Notes under the pieces: generated by a model
Told to the model about the DNA's origin: nothing
What the model saw: the letters and a program-made list of their open reading frames with translations, nothing else
Database searches by the model: none
Part shown: in pieces, positions 26,544-36,200 of the stretch
How positions within the stretch are numbered: position 1 is the stretch's first letter
Layout of the letters: each line of letters starts with the position of its first letter
Assembly: GCF_004404055.1 (NCBI RefSeq)
Contig: NZ_SOHK01000017.1
Span: 62,001 to 126,000 of the forward strand
From: Cryobacterium ruanii
Lineage (GTDB): Bacteria > Actinomycetota > Actinomycetes > Actinomycetales > Microbacteriaceae
Length of the DNA: 64,000 nt
Direction: 5' to 3'
Position numbers and translations under genes: made by a program

Positions 26544-28508
26544 TTACCAGATGGTGACGCGCTTCCCGGGAGCGAGGTAGAGGGCATCCGCTTCGGTGAC
26601 GTCGAAGGCCTCGTAGAACGCCGGAATGTTGCTGACGATCTGGTTGCAACGAAATTCGTTCGGCGAGTGCGGGTCGATAGCCAACAAGCGAATGGCCTCA
26701 GCGTCGCGCAGCTTCATCTGCCAGGCCTGGGCCCAGGAGAGGAAGAAACGTTCGGCACCGGTGAGGCCGTCGATGACCGGGCTCGCTTGGCCGTTCAGCG
26801 AGAGCAAGTAGGCCTTCCAGGCGATGGAGAGCCCGCCGAGGTCGCCGATGTTCTCGCCGATCGTGAGTGCACCGTTTACAATGTGGCCCGGGATGGCCCG
26901 CGGTTCGAGGCCCTCGAATTGCGCGATGAGCGCGGCCGTGCGCAGCTCGAACGCGGCCTTGTCGTCGGCGGTCCACCAGTCGATGAGACGGCCGTCGCCG
27001 TCGTATTTGGAGCCCTGGTCGTCGAAGCCGTGGCCGATTTCGTGGCCGATGACCGCTCCGATCGCGCCGTAGTTGGCGGCCGGGTCGCGCTCGTCGTCGA
27101 AGAACGGAAACTGCAAAATGGCCGCCGGGAAGACGATCTCGTTGAATCCGGGGTTGTAGTACGCGTTGATGGTCTGCGGGGTCATGAACCATTCGTCGCG
27201 GTCGAGGGGCTTGCCGATCTTGCCGAGCTCGCGCTGAAATTCGAATTCGCCCGCGGCCTTGACGTTGCTAATAACGTCATTGGCGGTGATCTGCAGGCCC
27301 GAATAGTCGCGCCACTTCACCGGATAACCGATCTTCGGCGTGAATTTACTGAGCTTCTCGAGGGCGCGGGTGCGTGTTTCCTCGGTCATCCAGTCGAGGG
27401 TGCTGATGCTGTCCTCGTAGGCCGCGACGAGGTTGGCCACGAGCACGTCCATGCTCTCCTTGGCGCTCGGTTTGAAGTGGCGCTCCACGTAGATGCGGCC
27501 GACGGCCTCGCCGAGTGCGCCCTCGACGAGTGAGACACCGCGCTTCCAGCGGTCGCGCAGCTGCGGTGTGCCGCTCAGGGTGCGGCCGTAGAAGTCGAAG
27601 TTCGCCTCGACGAATTCGCTGGACAGGTATGCAGCACTCGAGCGGATGACCTGCCACCGAAGCCAGTCCTGCCACGCTCCAAGGCGGTCGTCGGTGAGGG
27701 TCGCCGCGAGTCCGGCGATGTAGCTCGGCTCCCGCACGACGACCTCTTCGAGGGCGCCGGCCGGGGCGTCGAGGCCCTCCAGCCAGAGATCAACGTCGGC
27801 GCCGGCGGCGAGCGCCGAAACCTGGCCCCAGGTGCGCAGGTTATAGGTCTTCTCGCTGTCGCGGGTGGCGACTTTGTCCCAGTGGTGCACGGCGAGTTCG
27901 GTTTCAAGGTCGAAGACCCGCGCTGCCCGGGGGGCGGCGTCTGCGAAACCGGTGAGGGTGAACATCCGCTCGAGAAATTCCTGGTACTTGGTGCGAATCT
28001 CGGCGAATTTTTCCTCGCGGTAGTAGCTCTCGTCGGGCAGTCCGATCCCGCCCTGCGCGATGAAGACGAGGTAGCGTTCGGGGTTACCCGGGTCGTTGTC
28101 GACGTAGAGGTGGAAGGCGCCGGCGACGCCACCGCGCTCGAGGCGGCCGAGAGTCGCGAGCAGTTCGGAGATGGTGGTGACCGCGTCGACCGCTTCGAGG
28201 TCTTTTTGCAGGGGTGTGGCGCCGAGCGCTTCGATGCGTTCTTCGTCGAGGAAGCTCGTGTAGAGGTCGCCGAACTTGCGTTCCAGGCTGCCGGCCGGCG
28301 CGGTCTGCGCCTCGATGATGATCTCGCGCACGGCCTTCTCGGCGTCTTCAGCGAGCATCATGAACGAGCCCCAGCGGGCTTTGTCGGCGGGGATCTCGCT
28401 GCGGGCGATCCACTTGCCGTTCACGTGCCGAAAGAGGTCGTCTTGGGGGCGCACCTCCGGGTCGAGTTCGTTCTGGTTGATTCCGGATGCAGTCGCCAGC
28501 TCAGTCAT
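26544..28508 (-). CDS. pepO: M13-family zinc metallopeptidase
   Basis: This 654-residue neprilysin-type endopeptidase cleaves short peptides. The zinc motif HEIGH (about residue 487) is in VIGHEIGHGFDDQGSKYDGDG, the third ligand is in ENIGDLGG, and the substrate motif INAYYNPGFNEIVFPAAILQ precedes them. The N-terminus begins LDPEVRPQDDLFRHVNGKWIARSEIP, with no signal peptide or membrane anchor, as in many actinobacterial cytoplasmic members; the C-terminus ends in VTIW in place of the usual CxVW-type tail. A TAGGCT hexamer 6 nt before the ATG suggests leaderless expression. Confidence 0.94.
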   Translation of the reverse strand: MTELATASGINQNELDPEVRPQDDLFRHVNGKWIARSEIPADKARWGSFMMLAEDAEKAVREIIIEAQTAPAGSLERKFGDLYTSFLDEERIEALGATPLQKDLEAVDAVTTISELLATLGRLERGGVAGAFHLYVDNDPGNPERYLVFIAQGGIGLPDESYYREEKFAEIRTKYQEFLERMFTLTGFADAAPRAARVFDLETELAVHHWDKVATRDSEKTYNLRTWGQVSALAAGADVDLWLEGLDAPAGALEEVVVREPSYIAGLAATLTDDRLGAWQDWLRWQVIRSSAAYLSSEFVEANFDFYGRTLSGTPQLRDRWKRGVSLVEGALGEAVGRIYVERHFKPSAKESMDVLVANLVAAYEDSISTLDWMTEETRTRALEKLSKFTPKIGYPVKWRDYSGLQITANDVISNVKAAGEFEFQRELGKIGKPLDRDEWFMTPQTINAYYNPGFNEIVFPAAILQFPFFDDERDPAANYGAIGAVIGHEIGHGFDDQGSKYDGDGRLIDWWTADDKAAFELRTAALIAQFEGLEPRAIPGHIVNGALTIGENIGDLGGLSIAWKAYLLSLNGQASPVIDGLTGAERFFLSWAQAWQMKLRDAEAIRLLAIDPHSPNEFRCNQIVSNIPAFYEAFDVTEADALYLAPGKRVTIW

Positions 28509-28514
28509 GTGTTC

Positions 28515-28520
28515 AGCCTA
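28515..28520 (-). promoter_or_regulatory. Candidate -10 element, leaderless pepO promoter
   Basis: TAGGCT on the minus strand, then GAACAC and the ATG at 28508. Confidence 0.55.
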
Positions 28521-28707
28521 TCCGGGGCCGGTGACCGGTTGTCGATTTGCCGGATCGCACGTGCTGCTCGACTGACTATTCGCTGGCAAGTGCGTGCAGC
28601 GACTCGCGGGAACAAGTCATCGAGGCACTCAGCCCCCATTTTGGCAGGCGCTACGGTAATGGTCGCAGCGCGCACGGAGATGGGCGCGGTCATACGTGCG
28701 AAACCGC

Positions 28708-30126
28708 CTAGAGCGCTTTGAGTTCCTCGGTCACCTGGGCGACGGACTTCTTGGCGTCGCCAAAGAGCATGGTGGTGTTGGGGCCGAAGAACAGCGGGTT
28801 CTCGATACCGGCGAAGCCCGAACTCATCGAGCGTTTGAGCACGATCACCGACCGTGACTCGGTCACGTTGAGCACAGGCATGCCGAAGATGGGCGAGTTG
28901 GGGTCGGTGCGTGCGGCGGGGTTGGTGACGTCGTTGGCGCCGATGACGATGGTGACGTCGGTTCGGGAGAACTCTCCGTTGATGTCGTCCATCTCCTTCA
29001 TCGCGTCGTAGGAGACGTCGGCCTCGGCGAGGAGCACGTTCATGTGCCCGGGCATGCGCCCGGCTACCGGGTGGATCGCATATTTGACCTCGATCCCGCG
29101 CGCTTCGAGCACCTTGGCCATGTCCTTCACGGCGTGCTGGGCCTGGGCGACGGCGAGCCCGTACCCGGGCACGACGATGACCTGGTTGGCGTAGGCGAGC
29201 TTGATGGCGGCATCCGCTGCGGACGTGGATTTTGCGATCTGGTCGCCGCTGCTCGCCACCGCAGCACCCTTGCCGCCGCCACCGAACCCGCCGGCCACGA
29301 TCGAGACAATCGACCGGTTCATGGCTTTGGCCATGAGGTTGGTGAGGATGGTACCCGACGCCCCGACGATCATGCCGGCGACGATCATCGCGATGTTGTT
29401 CAGCGCGAGCCCGGCCGCCGCCGCCGACAGGCCGGTGAGCGCGTTGAGCAGTGAGATGACGACGGGCATGTCGGCGCCGCCGATCGGCAGCACGGTCGTG
29501 ACCCCGAGGATGCCCGCCAGGATCAGGATCGCCCCGAACCAAACCGGGGCGGCACCGGTGGTGGTCGAGCCAATACCGACGATGACGGCCGCGACGATCG
29601 ACCCGAGGAACAGGATCGCGTTGAGTGGCTGTTGCAGCCGGCCGACCGACAGGGGGTGGCCGGGCAGAATCTGCTGCAGCTTCATGAAGGCCACGATCGA
29701 GCCCCAGAACGACAGCGAGCCGATGATCGCCGCGAAGAGGGACGCGACGACCAGCGGCAGGACCGGGCCGGAGGCGACGCGGAGGCCGGTAAAGCCGTCA
29801 CTTTCGATGAACTCCCCCCAGGCGATGAGGGCGACGGTTCCGCCGCCGACGCCGTTGAACAGGGCGACGAGCTGCGGCACCGCCGTCATCTTCACCTTGC
29901 GGGCGGGCGGGATGCCGATGATCACGCCCACGACGAGCGCGGCGATGATGATCAGCCAGCTGCTGGTCTCGCGGATGTGGATCAGGGTCGCGACGAACGC
30001 GACGGCCATGCCGGCCGCAGCGATCTTGTTGCCGCGCACGGCAGATCTCGGGGCGGTCAGCCCGGACAATCCAAGGATGAACATCGCGAACGCGACGATG
30101 TAGAGAGCGTAGACGAGGATGTCCAT
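28708..30126 (-). CDS. pntB: NAD(P) transhydrogenase subunit beta
   Basis: PntB carries the NADP(H)-binding domain III and half of the proton channel of the membrane transhydrogenase that makes NADPH from NADH using the proton gradient. The 472-residue protein has eight or nine N-terminal helices and a C-terminal soluble domain with VIVVPGYGLAVAQAQHAVKDM, HPVAGRMPGHMNVLLAEADV and VIGANDVTNPAARTDPNSPIFGMPVL, all NADP-binding signatures. It follows the small membrane subunit with a 2-bp gap. The three-subunit split is the usual actinobacterial arrangement. Confidence 0.96.
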   Translation of the reverse strand: MDILVYALYIVAFAMFILGLSGLTAPRSAVRGNKIAAAGMAVAFVATLIHIRETSSWLIIIAALVVGVIIGIPPARKVKMTAVPQLVALFNGVGGGTVALIAWGEFIESDGFTGLRVASGPVLPLVVASLFAAIIGSLSFWGSIVAFMKLQQILPGHPLSVGRLQQPLNAILFLGSIVAAVIVGIGSTTTGAAPVWFGAILILAGILGVTTVLPIGGADMPVVISLLNALTGLSAAAAGLALNNIAMIVAGMIVGASGTILTNLMAKAMNRSIVSIVAGGFGGGGKGAAVASSGDQIAKSTSAADAAIKLAYANQVIVVPGYGLAVAQAQHAVKDMAKVLEARGIEVKYAIHPVAGRMPGHMNVLLAEADVSYDAMKEMDDINGEFSRTDVTIVIGANDVTNPAARTDPNSPIFGMPVLNVTESRSVIVLKRSMSSGFAGIENPLFFGPNTTMLFGDAKKSVAQVTEELKAL

Positions 30127-30128
30127 GG

Positions 30129-30446
30129 TCAGTTCTTTCCGTCGGTCGACGCGGTGGGGCGGGTCTTGAACATCGCGAGCATGCGGTCGGTCACGACGAA
30201 CCCGCCGATGACGTTCACGGTTCCGAACACGATCGCCACGAACGAGATAATCTGCAGCGGGACGCTCGGGTTGGGCGCGGTGCCGAGCACGACGAGGGCG
30301 CCGAGCACGACGATGCCGTGGATGGCGTTGGTGCCCGACATGAGGGGGGTGTGCAGGGTGTTGGGCACCTTGGAGATGACGGCGAAGCCGATGAAACCCG
30401 AAAGCACGAGAATGGCGATGTTCGCCAGAAAGCCGGTGTAGTCCAT
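30129..30446 (-). CDS. pntAB: NAD(P) transhydrogenase, small membrane subunit
   Basis: The 105-residue protein consists of three to four membrane helices and corresponds to the membrane (domain II) part of PntA, split from the NAD-binding part. FIGFAVISKVPNTLHTPLMSGTNAIHGIVVLGALV carries the conserved proton-channel segment. It lies 1 bp after pntAA and 2 bp before pntB, so all three are one operon. Confidence 0.94.
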   Translation of the reverse strand: MDYTGFLANIAILVLSGFIGFAVISKVPNTLHTPLMSGTNAIHGIVVLGALVVLGTAPNPSVPLQIISFVAIVFGTVNVIGGFVVTDRMLAMFKTRPTASTDGKN

Positions 30447-30447
30447 G

Positions 30448-31563
30448 TCAGATCCTGTTCAAGACTGAGTCACGCGTGACGCAGGAGAGCGCCACCACGT
30501 CGTCGGAATAGTCGGGGTCGAGTCGGCCGTCACGCACGAGCAATTCGAGCAGGGCGGTGAGGTTCTTCGAGTAGAGCTCACTCGCATGCTCGGGCATCGT
30601 CGAGGGCAGGTTGAGCGGGGAGGCAATGGTGACGCCGCCGACGACGACGGTTTCGCCGGGAACGGTGAGCTCGCAGTTACCTCCGGTCTCGCCCGCCATG
30701 TCTATGACGACACTGCCTGCTTTCATCCCGTGCACGGCAGCGGCGGTCACCAGCCGCGGCGCCGGACGCCCAGGTACGAGAGCGGTGGTGATGACGACGT
30801 CGAAGGTGGAAATCGCGGTCTCGAGCGCGGCCTGCTGCTCGGCGCGCTCCTCGTCGGTGAGCTCGCGGGCATAACCGCCGTCACCGGCCGCATCGATCCC
30901 CACGTCGAGCCACTGGCCTCCCACGGATCGCACCTGGTCGGCGACCTCCGGGCGCACGTCGTAGCCGGTTGCGCGTCCGCCGAGCCGTTTGGCGGTGGCG
31001 AGAGCCTGCAGCCCGGCGACGCCGACGCCGAGCACGAGAACGCTCGCCGGCTTGACGGTGCCGGCCGCCGTGGTGAGCATCGGGAAGAATCTGGTCGACA
31101 GCGATGCGGCGAGGATGACCGACTTGTAGCCGGCCACGTTCGCTTGCGACGAGAGCGCGTCCATCACCTGGGCACGGGAGATGCGCGGGATCGCCTCAAC
31201 CGCGTAACCGACGATGCCGGCGTCCCGCAGCGCGCTGATCTTGTTGTCGGCGGTGCGTGGCGATAGAAATCCGATGAGGGTCGCGCCCACCGACAGGCGA
31301 GCGATCTCGGCGTCGGTTGGCGGGGCGACCTTGAGCACGATGTTGGCGCTCCACGCGTCGCCGAGGGTGGCGCCGGCGGCGAGATAGAGGTCGTCATTCA
31401 TAAGCGCTTCCGCCCCCGCACCGGGCTCGACGACTACGTCGAGCCCCTTGGCGACGAGGGACGCGACGGCGCGGGGCACGAGGGCAACGCGCCGCTCATC
31501 CGCCCCGCTCTCGCGGACGACGCCGATACTGAGTGCCTCGGGGGTTAGCTGGGGATCAGGCAT
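30448..31563 (-). CDS. pntAA: NAD(P) transhydrogenase, NAD-binding alpha subunit 1
   Basis: The ATG at 31563 (MPDPQLTPEALSIGVVRESGADERRVALVP) has AAAGGA about 8 nt upstream and gives a 371-residue soluble subunit with domain I of the transhydrogenase. Signatures are ESGADERRVALVPRAVASL, the alanine-dehydrogenase-like NAD site SVLVLGVGVAGLQALATAKRLGGRATGYDVRPE and GSVVIDMAGETGGNCELT. The gene leads the pntAA-pntAB-pntB operon. The upstream 347-bp interval probably holds its promoter. Confidence 0.95.
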   Translation of the reverse strand: MPDPQLTPEALSIGVVRESGADERRVALVPRAVASLVAKGLDVVVEPGAGAEALMNDDLYLAAGATLGDAWSANIVLKVAPPTDAEIARLSVGATLIGFLSPRTADNKISALRDAGIVGYAVEAIPRISRAQVMDALSSQANVAGYKSVILAASLSTRFFPMLTTAAGTVKPASVLVLGVGVAGLQALATAKRLGGRATGYDVRPEVADQVRSVGGQWLDVGIDAAGDGGYARELTDEERAEQQAALETAISTFDVVITTALVPGRPAPRLVTAAAVHGMKAGSVVIDMAGETGGNCELTVPGETVVVGGVTIASPLNLPSTMPEHASELYSKNLTALLELLVRDGRLDPDYSDDVVALSCVTRDSVLNRI

Positions 31564-31910
31564 GGTCGATCCTTTCGAAGCGGATGTCCGCACGCTCGTC
31601 GGTGAGGCGGCCAACATCCTTGCGGAATGGAAAGGGTTTTCAGGACCGGAAATGATGTTCCCGGCGCAGCAAAGATTATCTGAAGCGTCCACGGTCGGCA
31701 GCAGCTCTTGGGATGAACATATCTGGATGGGGCGTGGGATGCGCACGATAAGCGGTCACTGCTCATGAAAGATTCGGCATTCTTAACAATTTCGCAGGTT
31801 GTCGGGGTTGGCACCGGCCGCTGTCGAATCGTGAGCATTCGGCATCCGTCTCGGCGGTGAGCGCGGCGACCGGCAGGCGCACGCCGCCGTAGAGTCAGAG
31901 CATCAATATC
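31564..31910. other. Intergenic interval between divergent pntAA and MATE genes
   Basis: A 347-bp divergent promoter region. The part around 31765-31800 is clearly AT-richer than its surroundings. TAGAGT at 31890-31895 is a possible -10 for the MATE gene. I see no RNA gene, repeat or small gene that I can support. Confidence 0.6.
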
Positions 31911-33233
31911 TTGCGGGCACAGCCCATCGACCGAGACATTCTGCGTCTCGCCGTGCCCGCGCTCGGTGCGCTCGTGGCCGAGCCGCTGTTTCTGTTGGCC
32001 GACTCGGCCATGGTCGGCCACCTCGGTACCACCCCGCTGGCCGGCCTCGGCCTGGCGAGCGCGGTGCTGCAGACCATCATCGGCCTCATGGTCTTTCTCG
32101 CCTACAGCACCACTCCCGCCGTGGCCCGCTGGCTCGGTGCTGGTGACAGCCGACGGGCGGTATCGGTCGGGATCGACGGGCTCTGGCTCGCCCTCGGCCT
32201 CGGCCTCGTGCTCGCGGCCGGCGGCCTGCTCGCCACGCCGGCGCTCGTCGGCGCGTTCGGCGCCGAAACCGCCGTCACGGCGGATGCCGCCACCTACCTC
32301 GGCATCTCCATGTTCGGCCTGCCCGCCATGCTGCTGGTGTTCGCCGCGACCGGACTGCTGCGTGGCCTGCAGGACACCCGCACCCCGCTCTACGTGGCCG
32401 GGATCGGTTTCGGCGCGAACATCGCGCTCAACTATGTGTTCATCTATCTGCTCGGCTGGGGCATCGCCGGATCGGCCGTGGGCACGGTCGTGGCCCAGTG
32501 GAGCATGGTCGTCGTCTACCTCGTCGTCGTCACCAGACACGCCCGGCGCCACCACGCCCCGCTGCGGCCGCATCGCGCCGGGCTGTTGCTCGGCGCCCGC
32601 AGCGGCGGCTGGCTGTTTATGCGCACGCTGAGCCTGCGCGGCGCCATGCTGCTCGCCGTGTTCGTGGCCGCCCAGCTCGGCTCGCCCGAACTCGCCGCCT
32701 TTCAGATCGCGATGACCCTGTTCGCGACGCTCGCCTTCGCCCTCGATGCTCTCGCGATCGCCGCCCAGGCCCTCGTCGGCCGCGGCCTCGGCGCCGGGGA
32801 AGTAGCGCAGGTGCGCACCGTGCTGCGCCGCTGCCTGGAGTGGGGCGTGCTCGCCGGTGTCGTGCTCGCCGCGGTGGTGATCGGCACGAGCGGCGTGCTC
32901 GGGCACGCGTTCACGAACTCTGAAGCGGTGACCTCACTGCTGCCGCTGACCTTGATTGTGCTGGGGGCGTCCGTTCCCCTCGGCGCCGTCGTTTTCGTGC
33001 TTGACGGTGTGCTGATCGGTGCCGGCGACGCTCGCTACCTGGCCCTCACCGGGCTGCTCAACTTTGCAGCCTTCGTGCCGTTGGCCGCCGCCGTGTTGGT
33101 CTGGGCGCCGGCAGGCCCGGTTGGTCTTGCACTGCTCATGGCGGCGTTCGCCCTCGGCTATCTCGGCGCCCGCGCCCTGACCCTGGGCTTGCGCGCCCGC
33201 AGTCTGGCCTGGATGGTCGTCGGCGCGCGCTGA
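31911..33233 (+). CDS. MATE-family efflux transporter
   Basis: A 440-residue, 12-helix protein with the MATE N-terminus DRDILRLAVPALGALVAEPLFLLADSAMVGHLGTTPLAGLGLASAV and a second half-repeat beginning near LRGAMLLAVFVAAQLGSPELAAFQIAM. MATE/DinF proteins export cationic drugs with Na+ or H+ antiport. The start used is TTG at 31911; no ATG or GTG fits the conserved N-terminus. A TAGAGT hexamer ends at 31895, so the 5' leader would be short (about 9 nt). It is convergent with the amino-acid permease gene. Confidence 0.9.
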   Translation: MRAQPIDRDILRLAVPALGALVAEPLFLLADSAMVGHLGTTPLAGLGLASAVLQTIIGLMVFLAYSTTPAVARWLGAGDSRRAVSVGIDGLWLALGLGLVLAAGGLLATPALVGAFGAETAVTADAATYLGISMFGLPAMLLVFAATGLLRGLQDTRTPLYVAGIGFGANIALNYVFIYLLGWGIAGSAVGTVVAQWSMVVVYLVVVTRHARRHHAPLRPHRAGLLLGARSGGWLFMRTLSLRGAMLLAVFVAAQLGSPELAAFQIAMTLFATLAFALDALAIAAQALVGRGLGAGEVAQVRTVLRRCLEWGVLAGVVLAAVVIGTSGVLGHAFTNSEAVTSLLPLTLIVLGASVPLGAVVFVLDGVLIGAGDARYLALTGLLNFAAFVPLAAAVLVWAPAGPVGLALLMAAFALGYLGARALTLGLRARSLAWMVVGAR

Positions 33234-33288
33234 CTTCGCGCCGCGGTGCAGGATAGGCCGCGCGCCGACATCCGCTGTCTGAACGGCG

Positions 33289-34740
33289 CTAGTGCGGATC
33301 GACCGGATGCTCGATGTAGCGCGGGCTCTTCGGGTTCATGACGGAGTTGCGCCGACCATAGAAGAAGTAGATGACCAGGCCGATGACAAGCCAGATGCCG
33401 AAGCGCAGCCAGGTCTCCCAGTGAAGCTGCGTGATGAGGAAGACAGAGGACAGCACCCCGAACACGGGCACCCAGGGCATGAACGGCAGCTTGAAGGTGC
33501 GGGGAACATCGGGGCGGGTGCGCCGCAACACAATCACGGCGACGCAGACCACGACGAAGGCGGCGAGAATTCCGATATTGGTGAGGTCGGCAATCAGCCG
33601 GATCGGGAAGACCCCGGCCAGTATGGCCGCGGCAAGGCCGGCAATCCAGGTGACGCGGGCGGGAGTTCCCTTCTTGTCGGTGCCGGAGAACCACTTGGGA
33701 AGCAGGCCGTCCCGGCTCATTGAAAACCAGACCCGGCTGACGCCGAGGAGGAAGGTCAACATGACGGTGAGGATCGACACAACGGCGAAAGCCGAGAGCA
33801 CGGTCGCGACGATTGGAAGCCCGACGGACTGGAATGCGACGGCGAAGGCGGCGGTCGGGTCGATATCCTGCCAATTCTGCATGCCGGTGAGCACGAGAGT
33901 GGCAAGCACGTAGAGCACCATGGCGATGGCGAGCGAGAGCAAAATCGCCTTCGGCATGTGCTTCTTGCCATCTTTGGCCTCTTCGGCGGCGGTACTCATA
34001 GCGTCATAGCCGAAGACGGCGAAGAAGACCGTGGCCGCGCCGGTGAAGACCGCGCCGAACCCGTTCGGCAAGAATGGAACGTAGTTCTGGGTATTGATAT
34101 AGAAAAACCCAAGAACGATGATTGCGAGGATCAGCAACACCTTGAGCCCGACGGCGACGAGCTCAAAGCGACCGAAGGTCTGCGTTCCACGGCTGAGGAT
34201 GAAGGTCACGAGCACGCAGACCACGATGGCGGGCAGGTTGATCAGGCCGCCGTCGAGGGTGTCCGGGGTGCCCTGCATCCAGGTCGGAACGTCGATGCCG
34301 ATGCCGCCCATGAACTCGGTGAAATACCCCGAGATGCCGATCGCGACGACGGCGACGATCGCGATGTACTCGAGCAGCAGGTCCCAGCCGATGAACCAGC
34401 CGACGATCTCACCGAGGGCGACATAGCCGTAGGTGTACGCCGAGCCGGCGCGGGGGATCATCCCGGCGAACTCCGCGTAGCTGAGGGCGGCGGCCGCGCT
34501 CGCGAGTCCGGCGATGAGAAACGAGATGAGCACGGCCGGACCGGCGCCTTCGCCGTCCGGGCCACCGTTTGCGACGAGTCCAGCAAGGGTGAAAATACCG
34601 ATTCCGATGATGCCGCCGACGCCGATCGCGGTGAGCTGCCAGAGTCCGAGGCTCTTGAAGAGACCGTTCTTGGCGACCTCGTCACCGATGTCGGTGATGG
34701 GTTTGCGCCTCATGACCGAATTGGAATTGCGCTCCTTCAT
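33289..34740 (-). CDS. APC-family amino-acid permease
   Basis: A 483-residue, 12-helix permease of the cationic amino-acid transporter type: LGLWQLTAIGVGGIIGIGIFTLAG near residues 30-53, ALSYAEFAGMIPRAGSAYTYGYVALGEIVGWFIGWDLLLEY (about 86-126) and FFAVFGYDAMSTAAEEAKDGKKHMPKAI. It imports or exchanges amino acids; substrate is unknown. GGAGG lies about 5 nt before the ATG at 34740. The C-terminus carries a short hydrophilic tail (NPKSPRYIEHPVDPH). Confidence 0.9.
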   Translation of the reverse strand: MKERNSNSVMRRKPITDIGDEVAKNGLFKSLGLWQLTAIGVGGIIGIGIFTLAGLVANGGPDGEGAGPAVLISFLIAGLASAAAALSYAEFAGMIPRAGSAYTYGYVALGEIVGWFIGWDLLLEYIAIVAVVAIGISGYFTEFMGGIGIDVPTWMQGTPDTLDGGLINLPAIVVCVLVTFILSRGTQTFGRFELVAVGLKVLLILAIIVLGFFYINTQNYVPFLPNGFGAVFTGAATVFFAVFGYDAMSTAAEEAKDGKKHMPKAILLSLAIAMVLYVLATLVLTGMQNWQDIDPTAAFAVAFQSVGLPIVATVLSAFAVVSILTVMLTFLLGVSRVWFSMSRDGLLPKWFSGTDKKGTPARVTWIAGLAAAILAGVFPIRLIADLTNIGILAAFVVVCVAVIVLRRTRPDVPRTFKLPFMPWVPVFGVLSSVFLITQLHWETWLRFGIWLVIGLVIYFFYGRRNSVMNPKSPRYIEHPVDPH

Positions 34741-34958
34741 TAGGCCTCCATTGGCTTGGCTACAACCACTTCATGCGCGCTTGCGCCTAGTTTCGGGCGG
34801 GCTCCGTGCGCACGGCCCGGAACTCTCACCATTCCTAAGGGTGGCACATGCGCGAGCTGGCGTCGTGCAACTCGCTGAAAGAGTGGCTTCTTGCGCTGAA
34901 TGCCGAACGGGTCAGCGGTCGCGGCGCGGCACCGGTCAGCGCGACGGCCGCGACCGGG

Positions 34959-36200
34959 TCAGGATCCCAGTGGGTAGGCCAAGGCGTTCTGGCGCACTCC
35001 GAGGCTCAGCCGGTCGCCGACGCGGGGCAGGTCGGGGGCCGCGACGCGGGCGCGCACGACGAGGCCGCCGGCGAGGGTGAAGCTCACCAGGGCGTCGTGG
35101 CCGGCGTACGCGATGGCGGTGGTGGCGGCATCCGTTTGACGCTCGGTTGACGGGGCGGACAGGGTCAGCCATTCCGGGCGGAGCAGCACGCGCACGCTCG
35201 TTCCGTCAGCGGGAGCGGAGGCTGCGCCCCCGTCGTTCACTGCTCGCGCACCCATCCAGTCCGCTGGGAGCGAGCCGAGGCCGCAAGCGACCCGGCCGCC
35301 CTGCCAGACTCCGTCGAGCTCGACGGTATCGCCGACGAACCCGGCGACCCACGGGTCGACCGGGCGCTCGTAGACATCGGCAGGGCTGCCGAACTGCAAA
35401 ATCTCGCCGCCGCGCATGACGGCCACGAAGTCGGCGAGCGAGAGCGCCTCTTCCTGATCGTGCGTCACGAGCAGGCTCGTGTTGTGCTGGCTCCGCAGCA
35501 GGGCAGCTACCTCGGTGCGCAGGGCCGAGCGCAGCAGCGGGTCGAGAGCCGCGAATGGTTCGTCGAGCAGCATGAGGTCGGGCCGGGGGGCGAGCGCCCG
35601 GGCCAGCGAGACCCGCTGTGCCTGACCGCCGGAGAGCTGCGAGGGGGCGCGATCGACGAGTTCGGCGAGGCCGACCAGAGTGGCGAGCTCTGCGATGCGG
35701 GCCGCGCGGCTGGTGCGGCGACTCCGGTCGGGCGTGATCGGAGCCGGGGCAAGCGGCGTGGTGTGCAGTGAAGCGTGGCGGGTGCGGTTGGCGCGCGCGC
35801 GGCGGGTGAGTCCGGCGAACAGTCCTCCGACTCCTCCGGCAGTCTCGCCGGGTTCGCAGTAGAGGTCGTCGCTCTGCCTCGTGCGCGGCAGCCCGAAACC
35901 GATGTTCTCACCCACCGTGAGGTGCGGGAACAGCGAGGCGTCTTGCGGAACCCAGCCCATGCCGCGCTTCTCCGGGGCTCGCTGCACGCCGGGGCCGGTG
36001 ACGAGACGCCCGCCGACCGTGATTGTGCCTGCGGTGACCGGCAGCAGACCCGCGATCGCGCGCAAAAGGGTGGTCTTGCCGCATCCGCTCGGGCCGAGAA
36101 CGGCCACGAGTGAGCCACGCGGAATGCGCAGGCTGACGTCGTCGAGCACCCGGCTGTCGCCATAGGCGACGCCCATCCCCTGGATTGTTACCCAGCCCAC
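34959..36200 (-). CDS. fbpC: Iron(III)-type ABC transporter ATPase with an insertion
   Basis: The GTG at 36200 overlaps the permease stop by one base and gives 413 residues. Walker A is GPSGCGKTT (about residues 37-45), the signature is LSGGQAQRVSLARAL and Walker B LMLLDEPFAALD; a C-terminal TOBE-like domain (RVLLRPEWLTLSAPS) follows. Between the Q-loop (GWVPQDASLFPHLTVGENIGFGL) and the signature sits an extra Arg-rich segment of about 60 residues (DLYCEPGETAGGVGGLF...), which the family normally lacks. With fbpB and the lipoprotein it forms an Fe(III) importer; the symbol reflects the family and the iron box upstream of fbpA. Confidence 0.9.
   Translation of the reverse strand: MGWVTIQGMGVAYGDSRVLDDVSLRIPRGSLVAVLGPSGCGKTTLLRAIAGLLPVTAGTITVGGRLVTGPGVQRAPEKRGMGWVPQDASLFPHLTVGENIGFGLPRTRQSDDLYCEPGETAGGVGGLFAGLTRRARANRTRHASLHTTPLAPAPITPDRSRRTSRAARIAELATLVGLAELVDRAPSQLSGGQAQRVSLARALAPRPDLMLLDEPFAALDPLLRSALRTEVAALLRSQHNTSLLVTHDQEEALSLADFVAVMRGGEILQFGSPADVYERPVDPWVAGFVGDTVELDGVWQGGRVACGLGSLPADWMGARAVNDGGAASAPADGTSVRVLLRPEWLTLSAPSTERQTDAATTAIAYAGHDALVSFTLAGGLVVRARVAAPDLPRVGDRLSLGVRQNALAYPLGS

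Noticed and set aside
31890-31910. Leaderless start for the MATE gene 6 nt after TAGAGT
   Set aside because: That position is an in-frame ATC, not a usual start codon, so TTG at 31911 is kept.
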